The notes under the pieces: generated by a model
Told to the model about the DNA's origin: nothing
Database searches by the model: none
The model's input: the letters and a program-made list of their open reading frames with translations, nothing else
From: Candidatus Aminicenantota bacterium
GTDB taxonomy: Bacteria > Acidobacteriota > Aminicenantia > Aminicenantales > UBA8522
Assembly (NCBI GenBank): GCA_017886205.1
Contig: JAFNEO010000021.1
Coordinates: forward strand, 81,253 to 145,252
DNA length: 64,000 nucleotides
Direction of reading: 5' to 3'
Translations under genes and position numbers: made by a program
In this document: piece by piece, positions 17,388 through 26,198 of the stretch
How the letters are laid out: each line of letters starts with the position of its first letter
Numbering within the stretch: the stretch's first letter is position 1

Positions 17388-19781
17388 CTACAATCTAAGT
17401 TTTGCCAGAAGCACCTTGAATCGGGGATCTTCACGCAGGGGATCGAACATGCGCAGCACTTTTAAGTATTCGATCCAGTGATCTCTGATTTCATAGGCTT
17501 TTTCCAAATATTCAAAAGCCCTGTCTTTTTCGCCCAGGCGCGCGTGGATCACGGCTACAGCCACTGGAGAGACATATGTCTTTTTCGATATTTCCTCTAA
17601 TTCATCAAGCACCCTTTTGGCCTCTCCGGGTTTCCCGGCCATCGCATAGGCATATCCCAGTGAAGCTCTGGCAATACTTGCTCCCCGCGTGAGCTCGATC
17701 GCTTTTTGAGCTTCGATCAAGGCTTCCTCAAATCTTCCCATTTCGGGGTAGGTCCACCAGCCCAGAAAAAAGTGAGGTGGGAAGAATGTGGGGTCGTTCT
17801 TGATTATATTATTGAATTCCCGAACGGCTTGATCATAAAGGCGCGTTTGATAAAGCGTCACCCCGAAAACCAGGTGGAATTGGCTGGAAAGAGGCTCAAG
17901 GTCTATGGCTTTCTTGGCCTCGGCCATTGATTCCACCCAGCGGTCCATGGCGCCCAGATAAAGGGCATACCAATGATGCGCATTGGCATACTCAGGGTTG
18001 AGCTCAATAGCCCGTTTAAACTCTTGCTCCGCTCCTTCCCAGTCCCACTCGTATTTGTCTTTAATGAAGGCTCTGGAAGTATGACCCTCGGCCAAGCTGT
18101 CATCCAGATCGATTGCCGTTTGGGCTGCTGCCAAAGCTTTAGGAAATGCTTCCTGGGGAGCGAGGAAATAGAACCCCAGGTTGCCGTAGCAGTCAGCGAT
18201 GCCCGAATACGCCAGAGCGTAGTCCGGGTCTTTTTCGATCGCCTTCTGGAAGCATTGCATACCCTTCTGAATTCCATCGAGGGTCCGCTGGAACCAAAAG
18301 TGCCGTCCCTGCAGGTAGAGATTAAAGGCCTCGGCATCCTGAGTGTGGTGCTTGATCAGAAGTTTTTTCTCTTCACCAATGAGGTTGATCTTTAGGCTGT
18401 TGACGATGGCCAGGGTGATTTCGTCCTGAATGGCAAAAATGTCTTCAATGTTCCGATCGTATCGGTCTGACCAGAGGTGGTAGCCATCAGCGACATCGAC
18501 GAGCTGGGCGGTGATCCGGATTCTGTTGGCGGCCTTGCGGACGCTTCCCTCGAGCACTGTCGCCACACCCAGTTGTCTTCCGATTTCTCGGACATCGATA
18601 TCTTTGCCTTTGAAAGAAAACACTGAGGTCCGGGCCACGATTTTCAGCTCTTTGATTTTGGTAAGGGCGTTGATGATTTCGTCGGCGAGTCCGTCGCAGA
18701 AATATTCCTGGTCACGCTGTGGACTCACGTCGGCAAATGGAAGAACAGCGATGCAGTTCCTTTTTTCCGTCGTGGTTTTTTCAGGCTGGGCCCTTGGGGA
18801 GCCGAACGCAGGCGCGGTTGCGGTGATGGCTAACTCAATGTCGGCTAATTCCTGCTTGAGCTCGTCTGTAGTCTGATACCTCTTTGCTGGTTCCTTTTCC
18901 AGGCACTTAAGAATCACTCGGCTCAGGCTCTGAGGCACTTGAGCATTAAGCTCCCCGGGATCCTTCGGCCTTTCCGCCTGGTGCTTCATGACAATGCTAA
19001 GGGGTGTTTCTCCCTCGAAGGGGACACGGCCCGTGACCATCTCGTAAAGAATCACCCCAAGTGAGTAAATATCTGACCGCCCATCCACATCCTTCGCTTC
19101 GGCTTGCTCCGGAGACATGTAATCAGGGGTTCCTATGATTGTTCCAGTGCCTGTTATCCCTTTTGTTTGAAGCGAGCAGGCAATCCCGAAATCCATAATT
19201 CGGGCATTCCCATCCTTATCAATCATGATGTTGCTGGGTTTTAAATCACGATGTACAATCCCTATTTTATGGGCTTCCGCCAGACCTTCGCAGATCTGCT
19301 TGGCAATGTGAATGCTAGTTCCCATCGCCAATTGTCTTGACATTCTGATCATGCTCCCCAGGTCTTCACCCGGAACATACTCCATCGTAACGTAATAGGA
19401 CCCCTTCTCCTCACTGAGGTGGTACATGCGGCCAACGTTCTTATGGACAATCTTGCGGGCAATCTTGAGCTCGTTGCTGAATCGTTCCAAGGTCTTTTTA
19501 TCCGAGACGATATCGAGTCTGATGAACTTCAGGGCCACATCTTCGTTGAGTTTCTTGTCCAGCACCCTATAGACCTTTCCCATTCCACCTGTGCCGAGCT
19601 CCTCGATGATTTCATATCTTCCTGCAAAGGTTGTTCCCCGCGTAAATTCCTCGGTGGGTGTTTCTAATGTCACGGTACGTGAAGGAGTCTTTTCAGATGG
19701 CACAAGCTGGGTTCCGCAATCCGCACAAAAGCGGGAAGTATCAGGATTTGTCAGCTGGCATTTGGGGCATTGAATTGCCAC
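17388..19781 (-). CDS. Ser/Thr protein kinase with FlgO/TolB-like and TPR domains
   Basis: A 797-residue multidomain protein. Residues 5-22 are a zinc ribbon (CPKCQLTNPDTSRFCADCG). Residues about 54-320 are a Hanks-type kinase with GTGGMGKVYRV, the VALKF lysine, IVHRDLKPSNIM and DFGIA. Next comes an adenylate-cyclase/FlgO-associated domain (IAVLPFADVSPQRDQEYFCD, LGVATVLEGSVRK). The last 320 residues are TPR repeats, ending FDPLREDPRF. There is no transmembrane segment, so it is likely cytosolic. Substrates are unknown. A promoter is seen at 19808-19836. Confidence 0.92.
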   Translation of the reverse strand: MAIQCPKCQLTNPDTSRFCADCGTQLVPSEKTPSRTVTLETPTEEFTRGTTFAGRYEIIEELGTGGMGKVYRVLDKKLNEDVALKFIRLDIVSDKKTLERFSNELKIARKIVHKNVGRMYHLSEEKGSYYVTMEYVPGEDLGSMIRMSRQLAMGTSIHIAKQICEGLAEAHKIGIVHRDLKPSNIMIDKDGNARIMDFGIACSLQTKGITGTGTIIGTPDYMSPEQAEAKDVDGRSDIYSLGVILYEMVTGRVPFEGETPLSIVMKHQAERPKDPGELNAQVPQSLSRVILKCLEKEPAKRYQTTDELKQELADIELAITATAPAFGSPRAQPEKTTTEKRNCIAVLPFADVSPQRDQEYFCDGLADEIINALTKIKELKIVARTSVFSFKGKDIDVREIGRQLGVATVLEGSVRKAANRIRITAQLVDVADGYHLWSDRYDRNIEDIFAIQDEITLAIVNSLKINLIGEEKKLLIKHHTQDAEAFNLYLQGRHFWFQRTLDGIQKGMQCFQKAIEKDPDYALAYSGIADCYGNLGFYFLAPQEAFPKALAAAQTAIDLDDSLAEGHTSRAFIKDKYEWDWEGAEQEFKRAIELNPEYANAHHWYALYLGAMDRWVESMAEAKKAIDLEPLSSQFHLVFGVTLYQTRLYDQAVREFNNIIKNDPTFFPPHFFLGWWTYPEMGRFEEALIEAQKAIELTRGASIARASLGYAYAMAGKPGEAKRVLDELEEISKKTYVSPVAVAVIHARLGEKDRAFEYLEKAYEIRDHWIEYLKVLRMFDPLREDPRFKVLLAKLRL

Positions 19782-19807
19782 TCGCTTCCCCTATAATAGG
19801 TTGATGA

Positions 19808-19836
19808 AAGATAACACCAATAGAATGACAAGTCAA
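19808..19836 (-). promoter_or_regulatory. Promoter of the Ser/Thr kinase gene
   Basis: On the minus strand TTGACT (19836-19831) and TATCTT (19813-19808) are 17 bases apart, 27 bases before the ATG at 19781. GGGGAAGCGAG lies in the predicted leader. Confidence 0.45.
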
Positions 19837-19856
19837 ATAGGCACGCTGACGTCAAT

Positions 19857-20003
19857 TTACTGTCGTTCGAAACGGGCGGTGACCTGTGTTTCGGCGTCGA
19901 CGTAGATGCGGATCGCCGTTTCTTTTCCTTGACCGGGCCTTCCCAGCCGATAAACTTGTGGGGCTTGCCCTCATAAACCTTCGTGAGGAAGTACAGATCC
20001 CGG
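19857..20003 (-). pseudogene. Unrecognised gene remnant with a frameshift
   Basis: The minus strand reads YFLTKVYEGKPHKFIGWEGP and, after a frame change near 19935, ETAIRIYVDAETQVTARFER then Gln and stop at 19857. Both halves look protein-like but I do not recognise the family. It is one of several unrelated fragments packed between the kinase and the TonB receptor. Confidence 0.35.
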
Positions 20004-20005
20004 CT

Positions 20006-20062
20006 CGAAAAGATGTCAAGGACAGTCGGGAATTGTCGAAGGCGGGCCAGAAGCCGCAGCGC
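20006..20062 (-). repeat. Diverged copy of the 57-base block beside E2
   Basis: This block matches 26136-26198 with few differences: both contain GCTCGAAAAGATGTCA, GGACAGTCGGGAATTG and the end AAGCCGCAGCGCGG. On the minus strand it translates as LDCGNPRCGF, a string like the N-terminal zinc-binding part of IS91-type transposases. It lies next to an E2 fragment, as the other copy lies next to the E2 gene. Confidence 0.55.
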
Positions 20063-20080
20063 GGGTTGCCGCAGTCAAGG

Positions 20081-20119
20081 CGTCGTTGCGAGGAGCGAAG
20101 CGACGTGGCAATCTCATGC
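20081..20119. repeat. REP-like dispersed repeat
   Basis: CGTCGTTGCGAGGAGCGAAG followed by CGACGTGGCAATCTCATGC is the well-known GCGAGGAGCGAAGCGACG-type repetitive extragenic sequence seen in many bacterial genomes. The ends CGTCG and CGACG pair as an inverted repeat. It separates the two halves of the decayed E2-like copy. Confidence 0.6.
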
Positions 20120-20142
20120 CCTTTGCGAGGCACTTTGGGATC

Positions 20143-20206
20143 ACCACGGGGACGATCAGCCCGTCTGGCTCATCCACGGCGATCCCGAAATTGTAGTACT
20201 TCTTGA
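20143..20206 (-). pseudogene. Fragment of a lipoyl acyltransferase (E2) gene
   Basis: The minus strand encodes KKYYNFGIAVDEPDGLIVPV followed by V, nearly the same as KKYYNFGVAVDVPDGLIVPV in the intact E2 gene at 26198-27448. Identity stops abruptly on both sides. It is a leftover of a partial E2 duplication. Confidence 0.7.
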
Positions 20207-20508
20207 AACAGACTCGCGCATCCGCGGCGGGGTTTCTTGTCCGGATATGCTCTCGAGTGCCGGCCTTCATGGTTCTTCGTGACTATTGACATCGCCATGC
20301 GGCCGGCCATATACTTCCGACATGGATAGGCGGAGAGATTTATCGTCCGGAGCGGGAATTCATCGCGTCGTAGAAAACGGAAACTCCTATCATTGGTGCG
20401 AGAAATTTTCGAGGAGGGTGAATGACGATAGAGCAGGCGAGAATTCGGTACAAAGAGTTGGGGTGAAGCCATGACGGATTCACCCCGGGAGAGAGAGGTT
20501 AGGAAAAT
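20207..20508. other. Upstream region of the TonB receptor; no gene seen
   Basis: About 300 bases with no convincing coding frame on either strand. It should hold the promoter of the TonB receptor, but I see no strong -35/-10 pair. GATTCACCCCGGGAGAGAGA lies shortly before the ribosome site. Confidence 0.3.
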
Positions 20509-23500
20509 ATGAAAGGCGGGTCAAAACGAATGAAAAAGAGACTATTCTTGCTTTTCCTGATCGTTTGTTTGTCGGTCGCTGGAATGGCTTTCGCCCAGCT
20601 CACTCCGGAAGGGAGGATCATCGGTAAGGTCATGGACGACCAGGGGAATCCTCTTCCCGGGGTGACGATTGAAGCGACCAGCCCCAAGCTGGTCGGAAAA
20701 GCTTCCACGGTCACCGATGTCACCGGGACCTACCGTCTGATGGCTCTTCCGTCCGGAGATTACGAGATTATTTTTTCGCTTCCCGGGTTTAAGAAGCTCC
20801 TCAGAAAGAACGTTTATCTGCAATTATCCCAGACCATGGTCCTGAACGAGACATTGGAACAGGCTGCGGTCGAAGAGCAGGTCACGGTCGTCGGCCAATC
20901 CCCTCTGATCGATGTCAAGAGCACGGTCAAGGGCATGACGATGACCAAGGATATCTTCCTGTCGCTTCCCCGCGGGAGGTCCTTCGATTCCCTCATCAGC
21001 GCTATCCCTGGCGTTCAAAATGAGGACGTCAGCGCCGGTATTTCGGTCGACGGCGCCTCGGGTGCGGAGAACATGTTCTATGTCGACGGCGCTGATGTGA
21101 CGGACTTTCATCTGGGCATCAGGGGCCAGAACGTCGTCCTGGAGCTCCTGGACGAGGTTAAAGTCACGGCCTCCGGTTACAACGCCGAGTACGGCGGCTC
21201 GATGGGCGGTGTCATCAACGTCATCAGCCGGTCCGGAGGGAATGAGTTCCACGGCGACATTATGACCTTCTACGAGAACAATAGGCAGTGGATGCAGGGG
21301 GGGGCCAGGGACTACCTCAGACAGGACCCGGACGACTATACAATCTGGGAATATGCGAACAACGACACCCTCTACTTCAACGGCGGGAAGGACAGGGATC
21401 GCTATAATCGGTACGAAGGGGTCTTCAGCCTCGGCGGCTACATCCTCAAGGACAAGCTGTGGTTCTTCGGCTCCATCAACCCCATTTACTACCAAACGGC
21501 GGCTCAGAGGGATTTCAACTACCGGGAGGGGCCGTTCTCCACGTTCAAGAATAAGAACGCCGTTTACAACGGCTCCATCAGGCTTTCGGCCGCCCCCCTG
21601 AAAGGGCTCCGGCTGTCGGCCAGCTTCATCAACAATTTCAGCAAATATCGGGGGTCCCTCCCGAGCATCCAGGGCTACGACGACTCAGAGTACGAATGGG
21701 GGAAAGAGGGCTATGACTATCCCAACTGGACCGCCGCGCTGAGCGCGGATTATTCCATCGGGAACAATCTGCTCATCAGCTACAGGGGCGGCTGGCATCT
21801 GCAGAATACCACCAATCAACAGATTGTGCCCCCGGACAGTTCGACTTATCAATTCAGTTATTCGAACATGCCCTACGCGAATGATCCCTTCTATGTTGCC
21901 AATCCGGACCTGCTCCACTCCTCCGGCTGGTCCAATGCATGGACCTTTCGCGATACTCAGAAGGTCCTGCAGGATAAGATCAGCAACAACATTGATGTCT
22001 CCTACTACCTCAACTGGATGGGTGAGCACGCTCTGAAGGCCGGCATCGGCTATGCCTATCTTCATGAGGACGTTTTTAATTCCTCTACCCACCCCAGGGT
22101 CTACATGGGCTTCGGAAGGACCACCTATGCTTTGGGCTTTCCTGTAGGCGTCGGTGCCGACCCCGGTAGCCTCAATTACGGCGCTTACGGGTACTATTAT
22201 ATCCGGGGTTCCTGGACCCAACCTGTTAACGGAGGCGCCTGGAACATCCATGCCAACAACTGGTCGCTCTACGCCCAGGATTCCTGGACGATCAAGAACA
22301 GGCTGACCATCAACTTCGGCGTCAGGGCCGAGAGCCAATACATCCCGTCCATGACCACCGACACCTCGTACACGGACTTCACGGAAAAGCCCGTCAAGTT
22401 CGATCTGGGGCAGATGCTGGCCCCCCGGGTGGGCGTGGTCTACGACGTCTTCGGGGATTCCAGCCTCAAGGTCTTCGGAAGCTTCGGCATCTATTACGAC
22501 GTCATGAAGCTCTACATGGCCGAACTCACCTTCGGCGGCTGGAAGCGCAAGCAGGACTATTATTCTCTCACGACCCCTGATTGGACGCAGATCGGGGCGA
22601 GCGGCAACTTCAACGACAGGGCCAGTCAGGAAGCCGGCGGCCACTACGCCGGATCCCTCGATTTCCTGCCGCCGTCGTTCGGCCGGGTCGATCCGGACCT
22701 GAAACCGACCGGCCAGAGGGAGATCTCCTTCGGCGCCGAGAAGAAGCTGATGGAGTACCTTTCCCTTTCCGTCCGCTTCGTTAATAAGCACCTCCTGCGG
22801 ACGATCGAGGACGTCGGCGTGTTCGAAACTGTGCTCAATCCTGACGGCACTACGGACCTGACGGAAACCTTCTACATCACCAACCCCGGCTTTGGCTGGT
22901 CCCGACCGGTCTCCCAGGGCGGAAAGTTCACCGACGAATACTGGGCCTGCCCGAAAGCGACAAGGGAATATTACGGCCTGAACGTCTCCCTGGAAAAGAG
23001 GTTCAGCAACAACTGGCAGGGCGGGATCAACTATACCCTGAGTCGGGTGGCGGGGAATTACTCCGGCCTGGCCACCTCCGACGAGGTGTCCGGCGGCGTC
23101 GGCCGCATCGGCCCGAACGTTGAGCTGTACTACGACGACTGGTTCATCATGTATGACGCCAACGGGGACGTTCTAAGCGGCGCCCTGCCCCAGGACAGGA
23201 CCCATTACCTCAAGGCTTACGGGGCCTATTCCTTCCCGTTCGGGTTGACTGTGGGCATGATCGCCTACGGCCGGAGCGGCCTGCCTTTGACGACCAAGCT
23301 CTTGCTCAACGACAGGTATATTTATCCCGAGAACCGCGGGGACCTGGGCCGTCTGCCGTTCACCTTCTGGGCCGATGTCTACCTGGACTACACCTTCAGG
23401 CTCGGTGACAAGTACCGGGCTTCCGTCAACCTCCAGATCAATAACGTGACCAGCACCAGCACTATTCAGAGCCAGCTCGCCGATCTCAACCTGGACGGCG

Positions 23501-23655
23501 TCTACGCAGACTATCCGCAGATCCTCGACGGAACCCTGGCCCGTGACTACCAAGCGATGGTCGTGGACGCGGGCGATACGAATTCCGGATTCGGCATGTG
23601 GGAGACCCGATTCGCCCCGTGGTCCGCGCGACTGGGCTTTAAGTTTTCCTTCTGA
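20509..23655 (+). CDS. TonB-dependent receptor with carboxypeptidase-like N-terminal domain
   Basis: A 1048-residue outer-membrane protein of the Oar/SusC-like acidobacterial type. MKKRLFLLFLIVCLSVAG then MAFAQ is a signal peptide, which makes ATG 20530 as likely a start as ATG 20509. Residues 35-115 are a CarboxypepD_reg-like beta-sandwich (GRIIGKVMDDQGNPLPGVTI). The plug follows (PLIDVKSTVKGMT, GVINVISRSGGNEFHGDI), then a large barrel ending SARLGFKFSF with the terminal-Phe BAM signal. Such receptors import large ligands or adhere to surfaces; the ligand is unknown. A strong terminator follows. Confidence 0.9.
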   Translation: MKGGSKRMKKRLFLLFLIVCLSVAGMAFAQLTPEGRIIGKVMDDQGNPLPGVTIEATSPKLVGKASTVTDVTGTYRLMALPSGDYEIIFSLPGFKKLLRKNVYLQLSQTMVLNETLEQAAVEEQVTVVGQSPLIDVKSTVKGMTMTKDIFLSLPRGRSFDSLISAIPGVQNEDVSAGISVDGASGAENMFYVDGADVTDFHLGIRGQNVVLELLDEVKVTASGYNAEYGGSMGGVINVISRSGGNEFHGDIMTFYENNRQWMQGGARDYLRQDPDDYTIWEYANNDTLYFNGGKDRDRYNRYEGVFSLGGYILKDKLWFFGSINPIYYQTAAQRDFNYREGPFSTFKNKNAVYNGSIRLSAAPLKGLRLSASFINNFSKYRGSLPSIQGYDDSEYEWGKEGYDYPNWTAALSADYSIGNNLLISYRGGWHLQNTTNQQIVPPDSSTYQFSYSNMPYANDPFYVANPDLLHSSGWSNAWTFRDTQKVLQDKISNNIDVSYYLNWMGEHALKAGIGYAYLHEDVFNSSTHPRVYMGFGRTTYALGFPVGVGADPGSLNYGAYGYYYIRGSWTQPVNGGAWNIHANNWSLYAQDSWTIKNRLTINFGVRAESQYIPSMTTDTSYTDFTEKPVKFDLGQMLAPRVGVVYDVFGDSSLKVFGSFGIYYDVMKLYMAELTFGGWKRKQDYYSLTTPDWTQIGASGNFNDRASQEAGGHYAGSLDFLPPSFGRVDPDLKPTGQREISFGAEKKLMEYLSLSVRFVNKHLLRTIEDVGVFETVLNPDGTTDLTETFYITNPGFGWSRPVSQGGKFTDEYWACPKATREYYGLNVSLEKRFSNNWQGGINYTLSRVAGNYSGLATSDEVSGGVGRIGPNVELYYDDWFIMYDANGDVLSGALPQDRTHYLKAYGAYSFPFGLTVGMIAYGRSGLPLTTKLLLNDRYIYPENRGDLGRLPFTFWADVYLDYTFRLGDKYRASVNLQINNVTSTSTIQSQLADLNLDGVYADYPQILDGTLARDYQAMVVDAGDTNSGFGMWETRFAPWSARLGFKFSF

Positions 23656-23684
23656 TCGAGGCGCTCAGGGCCTGACATTCACGA

Positions 23685-23720
23685 GGGCCCGCCCTTCTGA
23701 TGAAGGGCGGGCCCTTTTCT
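23685..23720 (+). terminator. Rho-independent terminator after the TonB receptor
   Basis: A perfect 13-base-pair stem (GGGCCCGCCCTTC / GAAGGGCGGGCCC) with a TGAT loop is followed by TTTTCTT. It lies 30 bases after the receptor stop codon. Confidence 0.9.
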
Positions 23721-23861
23721 TGACACTTGAGGGGGGAGTTTTATACTCTGATTCCATCATTCGGAATGGCACAGAGCCTTCCTCCGGCTCAGGCAGTGGA
23801 CGATAGAGCGCTCTCTGACGACTCGATGTTGCGAACGGGCCTTGATACGGCTTGAGAATTA

Positions 23862-26105
23862 ATGAGTAAGAAAAGATCTCAAAAGAAGGGAGCTTCGGCA
23901 TCGGGTAAAGCCCGGTTTCATGCTGCCGCGGCCGAAAAAAAGAAGGCCTGGCGAGAGGCTCAGGGCCGGAAATCTGGCGGCCGCTCCAGATTGATCTGGT
24001 GGATTACCGGGACGGTCACGGGGCTATGCATTCTGGTCTATTTCTTGGTGATCAAGCCGGGGAGAGGACAGGTCAGGCTGTCAGGCGCTCTTGCCGACAA
24101 TGTCCTGCTGATCACACTGGACACCACGCGGGCGGATCATCTGGGGTGTTATGGTTATAAGCCGGCCAAAACCCCCCATCTCGACAGGCTGGCCAGGGAG
24201 GGCGTCCGGTTCGCCCGGGTCTATTGTCCGGCTCCGCTGACCTTGCCTTCTCATTCTTCGATCATGACCGGCCTCTATCCTGTGACGCACGGGGTCCGCA
24301 ATAATGGCCATTATCTCCCCTCCGGAATCAGGACCCTGGCGGAGATCCTGAAAGGGCGGGGCTACTCCACCGCGGCTTTTGTCTCCTCTTTTTCGGTGGA
24401 TTCTCGGTTCGGGCTTGGTCGAGGCTTCGACGTTTATGACGACACGTTTCGGTCGGAGTTGCCCTTCAAGACCCAAAATGCGGAGCGCCGGGCCGAGGAG
24501 ACCTTTGCCAGGTTCTCCCGATGGCTGGAGAACAATGGAAAGAACAGGTTCTTCGGCTGGGTCCATTATTATGACCCGCATCTGCCTTATGACCCGCCGC
24601 CGCCGTACAAAGAGGAATTTGACGGAGATCCTTATGACGGCGAAATCGCTTATATGGATCAATACGTGGGCGCTGTTCTGGAGCGGCTGAAGGAAAAAGG
24701 GATCCTGGAGAGGACGATCATCGTCATCGCCGGCGACCATGGGGAAGGGCTGGGCGATAAGGTGGAGACAGGTCATGGGATCTTCCTGTACGAAGAGACC
24801 CTCAGAGTCCCGCTCATTCTCTATAACCCCGCGGTCTTCCCTTGTTCTCAGGTCATCGAAAGCCAGGTCAGGCTGGTCGATGTCGCTCCGACCATTCTGG
24901 AGATCATCGGTTTGAAGAACGAAGCCGCGGGAATGACCGGACAAAGCCTGGTCGCCTGGCTCAGGGGCAAGAGCAGGAAGGACCTCAACAGCCTGGTGGA
25001 GACCTTTTACCCCCGGGAGAACTTCGGCTGGTCGGAGCTGGTCGGACTGGTCTCGGGGCGCTGGAAATATATCCAGTCCCCGCGGCCCGAGCTTTATGAC
25101 GTGAAGAACGACCCCGGGGAAAGGGAAGACCTGTATGCTTCTTCGGCCGGCAAGGCCGGCGAATTGAAAAAAAAGCTGGAACAGGAGCTTCTCGGTTCAA
25201 GCGCCGGCAATAGGTCGGCAAACGAACGGACGGTCGTCAGGCCCGAAGACCAGGAACGACTCAGGTCTCTGGGTTACGTGAACTTCGCCCCGGCCAGACC
25301 CGGATCGACCTTTCCCGACCCGAAAGAAAAGACCGATCTGCTCAGGCTGATCCAGCAGGCTCAGGCGTATGAGCTCGAGGAAAGATATGCCGAGGCCGAG
25401 CAGGCCTATCTCAAGGTCCTGGTGGACATCCCTGATTCTCCCGCTGGCTACGTCAATCTGGCCATCGCTCAGGCGCTTCAGAAAAAATTCGACCGCGCCA
25501 TAGAGACCCTAAACAGGGGCATATCCAGGATCCCGGACTCCGAGATCCTCCTCGTCCGCCTAGGGCATACTCATCTGGTCAGCGGCAGGTCCCGGGAAGC
25601 CTTCGAGACAATGAATAAGGTCCTGAGTCTGAACCCTCGAAACGTCGATGCTCTGACCGTCTGCGCCGGAATCCTGGATTCGGAGGGTCGCAAAGAAGAG
25701 GCCCGCTCCTACTATGAGCGGGCTCTGGCCATCGAGCCGGAAAGCCGGTATTTGAGGATGAACTATGCGGGGAATCTGGCTTCTAGCGGCCGATTGAGAG
25801 AAGCAATCGGAATTTATAAGAGATTGATCGATGATTTTCCCGAGGAACAGGCCTTCTTACAATACGCCGGTATCGCTCATTCTTACCTCGGCGAATATGA
25901 CCTGGCGGTTTCTTACCTGAAACAGGCCCTGGCCATTCAGCCCACGGCGGTCGGCTATTTTAACCTGGCCGTGGCTTATGAAAAGTCCGGGAATATTCGA
26001 GAAGCGGTGAAGTATTTCAAGCTTTACCTGGAAAATTCTCGGGGGGAGAGCGAGACCAGCATCAGAAAGGCCAAAGCCGAGCTAGAACGCTTGGAAAAGG
26101 AATAA
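23862..26105 (+). CDS. Membrane-anchored sulfatase-superfamily protein with TPR repeats
   Basis: A 747-residue protein. A basic N-terminus precedes one transmembrane helix (about residues 44-66, LIWWITGTVTGLCILVYFLV). The alkaline-phosphatase/sulfatase domain spans about 80-440: LLITLDTTRADHLGCYGY, HSSIMTGLYP, FFGWVHYYDPHLPY, IAGDHGEGLGDK. Where sulfatases have CxPSR, this protein has TLPSH, so formylglycine cannot form and Thr may be the nucleophile, as in phosphodiesterases and lipid-headgroup transferases. Residues 490-747 are TPR repeats. Substrate unknown; the domain should face the periplasm. Confidence 0.87.
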   Translation: MSKKRSQKKGASASGKARFHAAAAEKKKAWREAQGRKSGGRSRLIWWITGTVTGLCILVYFLVIKPGRGQVRLSGALADNVLLITLDTTRADHLGCYGYKPAKTPHLDRLAREGVRFARVYCPAPLTLPSHSSIMTGLYPVTHGVRNNGHYLPSGIRTLAEILKGRGYSTAAFVSSFSVDSRFGLGRGFDVYDDTFRSELPFKTQNAERRAEETFARFSRWLENNGKNRFFGWVHYYDPHLPYDPPPPYKEEFDGDPYDGEIAYMDQYVGAVLERLKEKGILERTIIVIAGDHGEGLGDKVETGHGIFLYEETLRVPLILYNPAVFPCSQVIESQVRLVDVAPTILEIIGLKNEAAGMTGQSLVAWLRGKSRKDLNSLVETFYPRENFGWSELVGLVSGRWKYIQSPRPELYDVKNDPGEREDLYASSAGKAGELKKKLEQELLGSSAGNRSANERTVVRPEDQERLRSLGYVNFAPARPGSTFPDPKEKTDLLRLIQQAQAYELEERYAEAEQAYLKVLVDIPDSPAGYVNLAIAQALQKKFDRAIETLNRGISRIPDSEILLVRLGHTHLVSGRSREAFETMNKVLSLNPRNVDALTVCAGILDSEGRKEEARSYYERALAIEPESRYLRMNYAGNLASSGRLREAIGIYKRLIDDFPEEQAFLQYAGIAHSYLGEYDLAVSYLKQALAIQPTAVGYFNLAVAYEKSGNIREAVKYFKLYLENSRGESETSIRKAKAELERLEKE

Positions 26106-26135
26106 AGCTGAGTGAAGGTCTTTGTATAGATCATG

Positions 26136-26198
26136 GCTCGAAAAGATGTCATGGACAGTCGGGAATTGCCGGAGGCGGGCAAAGCCGCAGCGCGGATT
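26136..26198 (-). repeat. Repeat block downstream of E2 (second copy at 20006-20062)
   Basis: Near-identical to the block at 20006-20062. On the minus strand it follows directly after the E2 stop codon and translates as NPRCGFARLRQFPTVHDIFS. The first half resembles IS91-type transposase N-termini; no further transposase sequence surrounds it. Confidence 0.5.
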
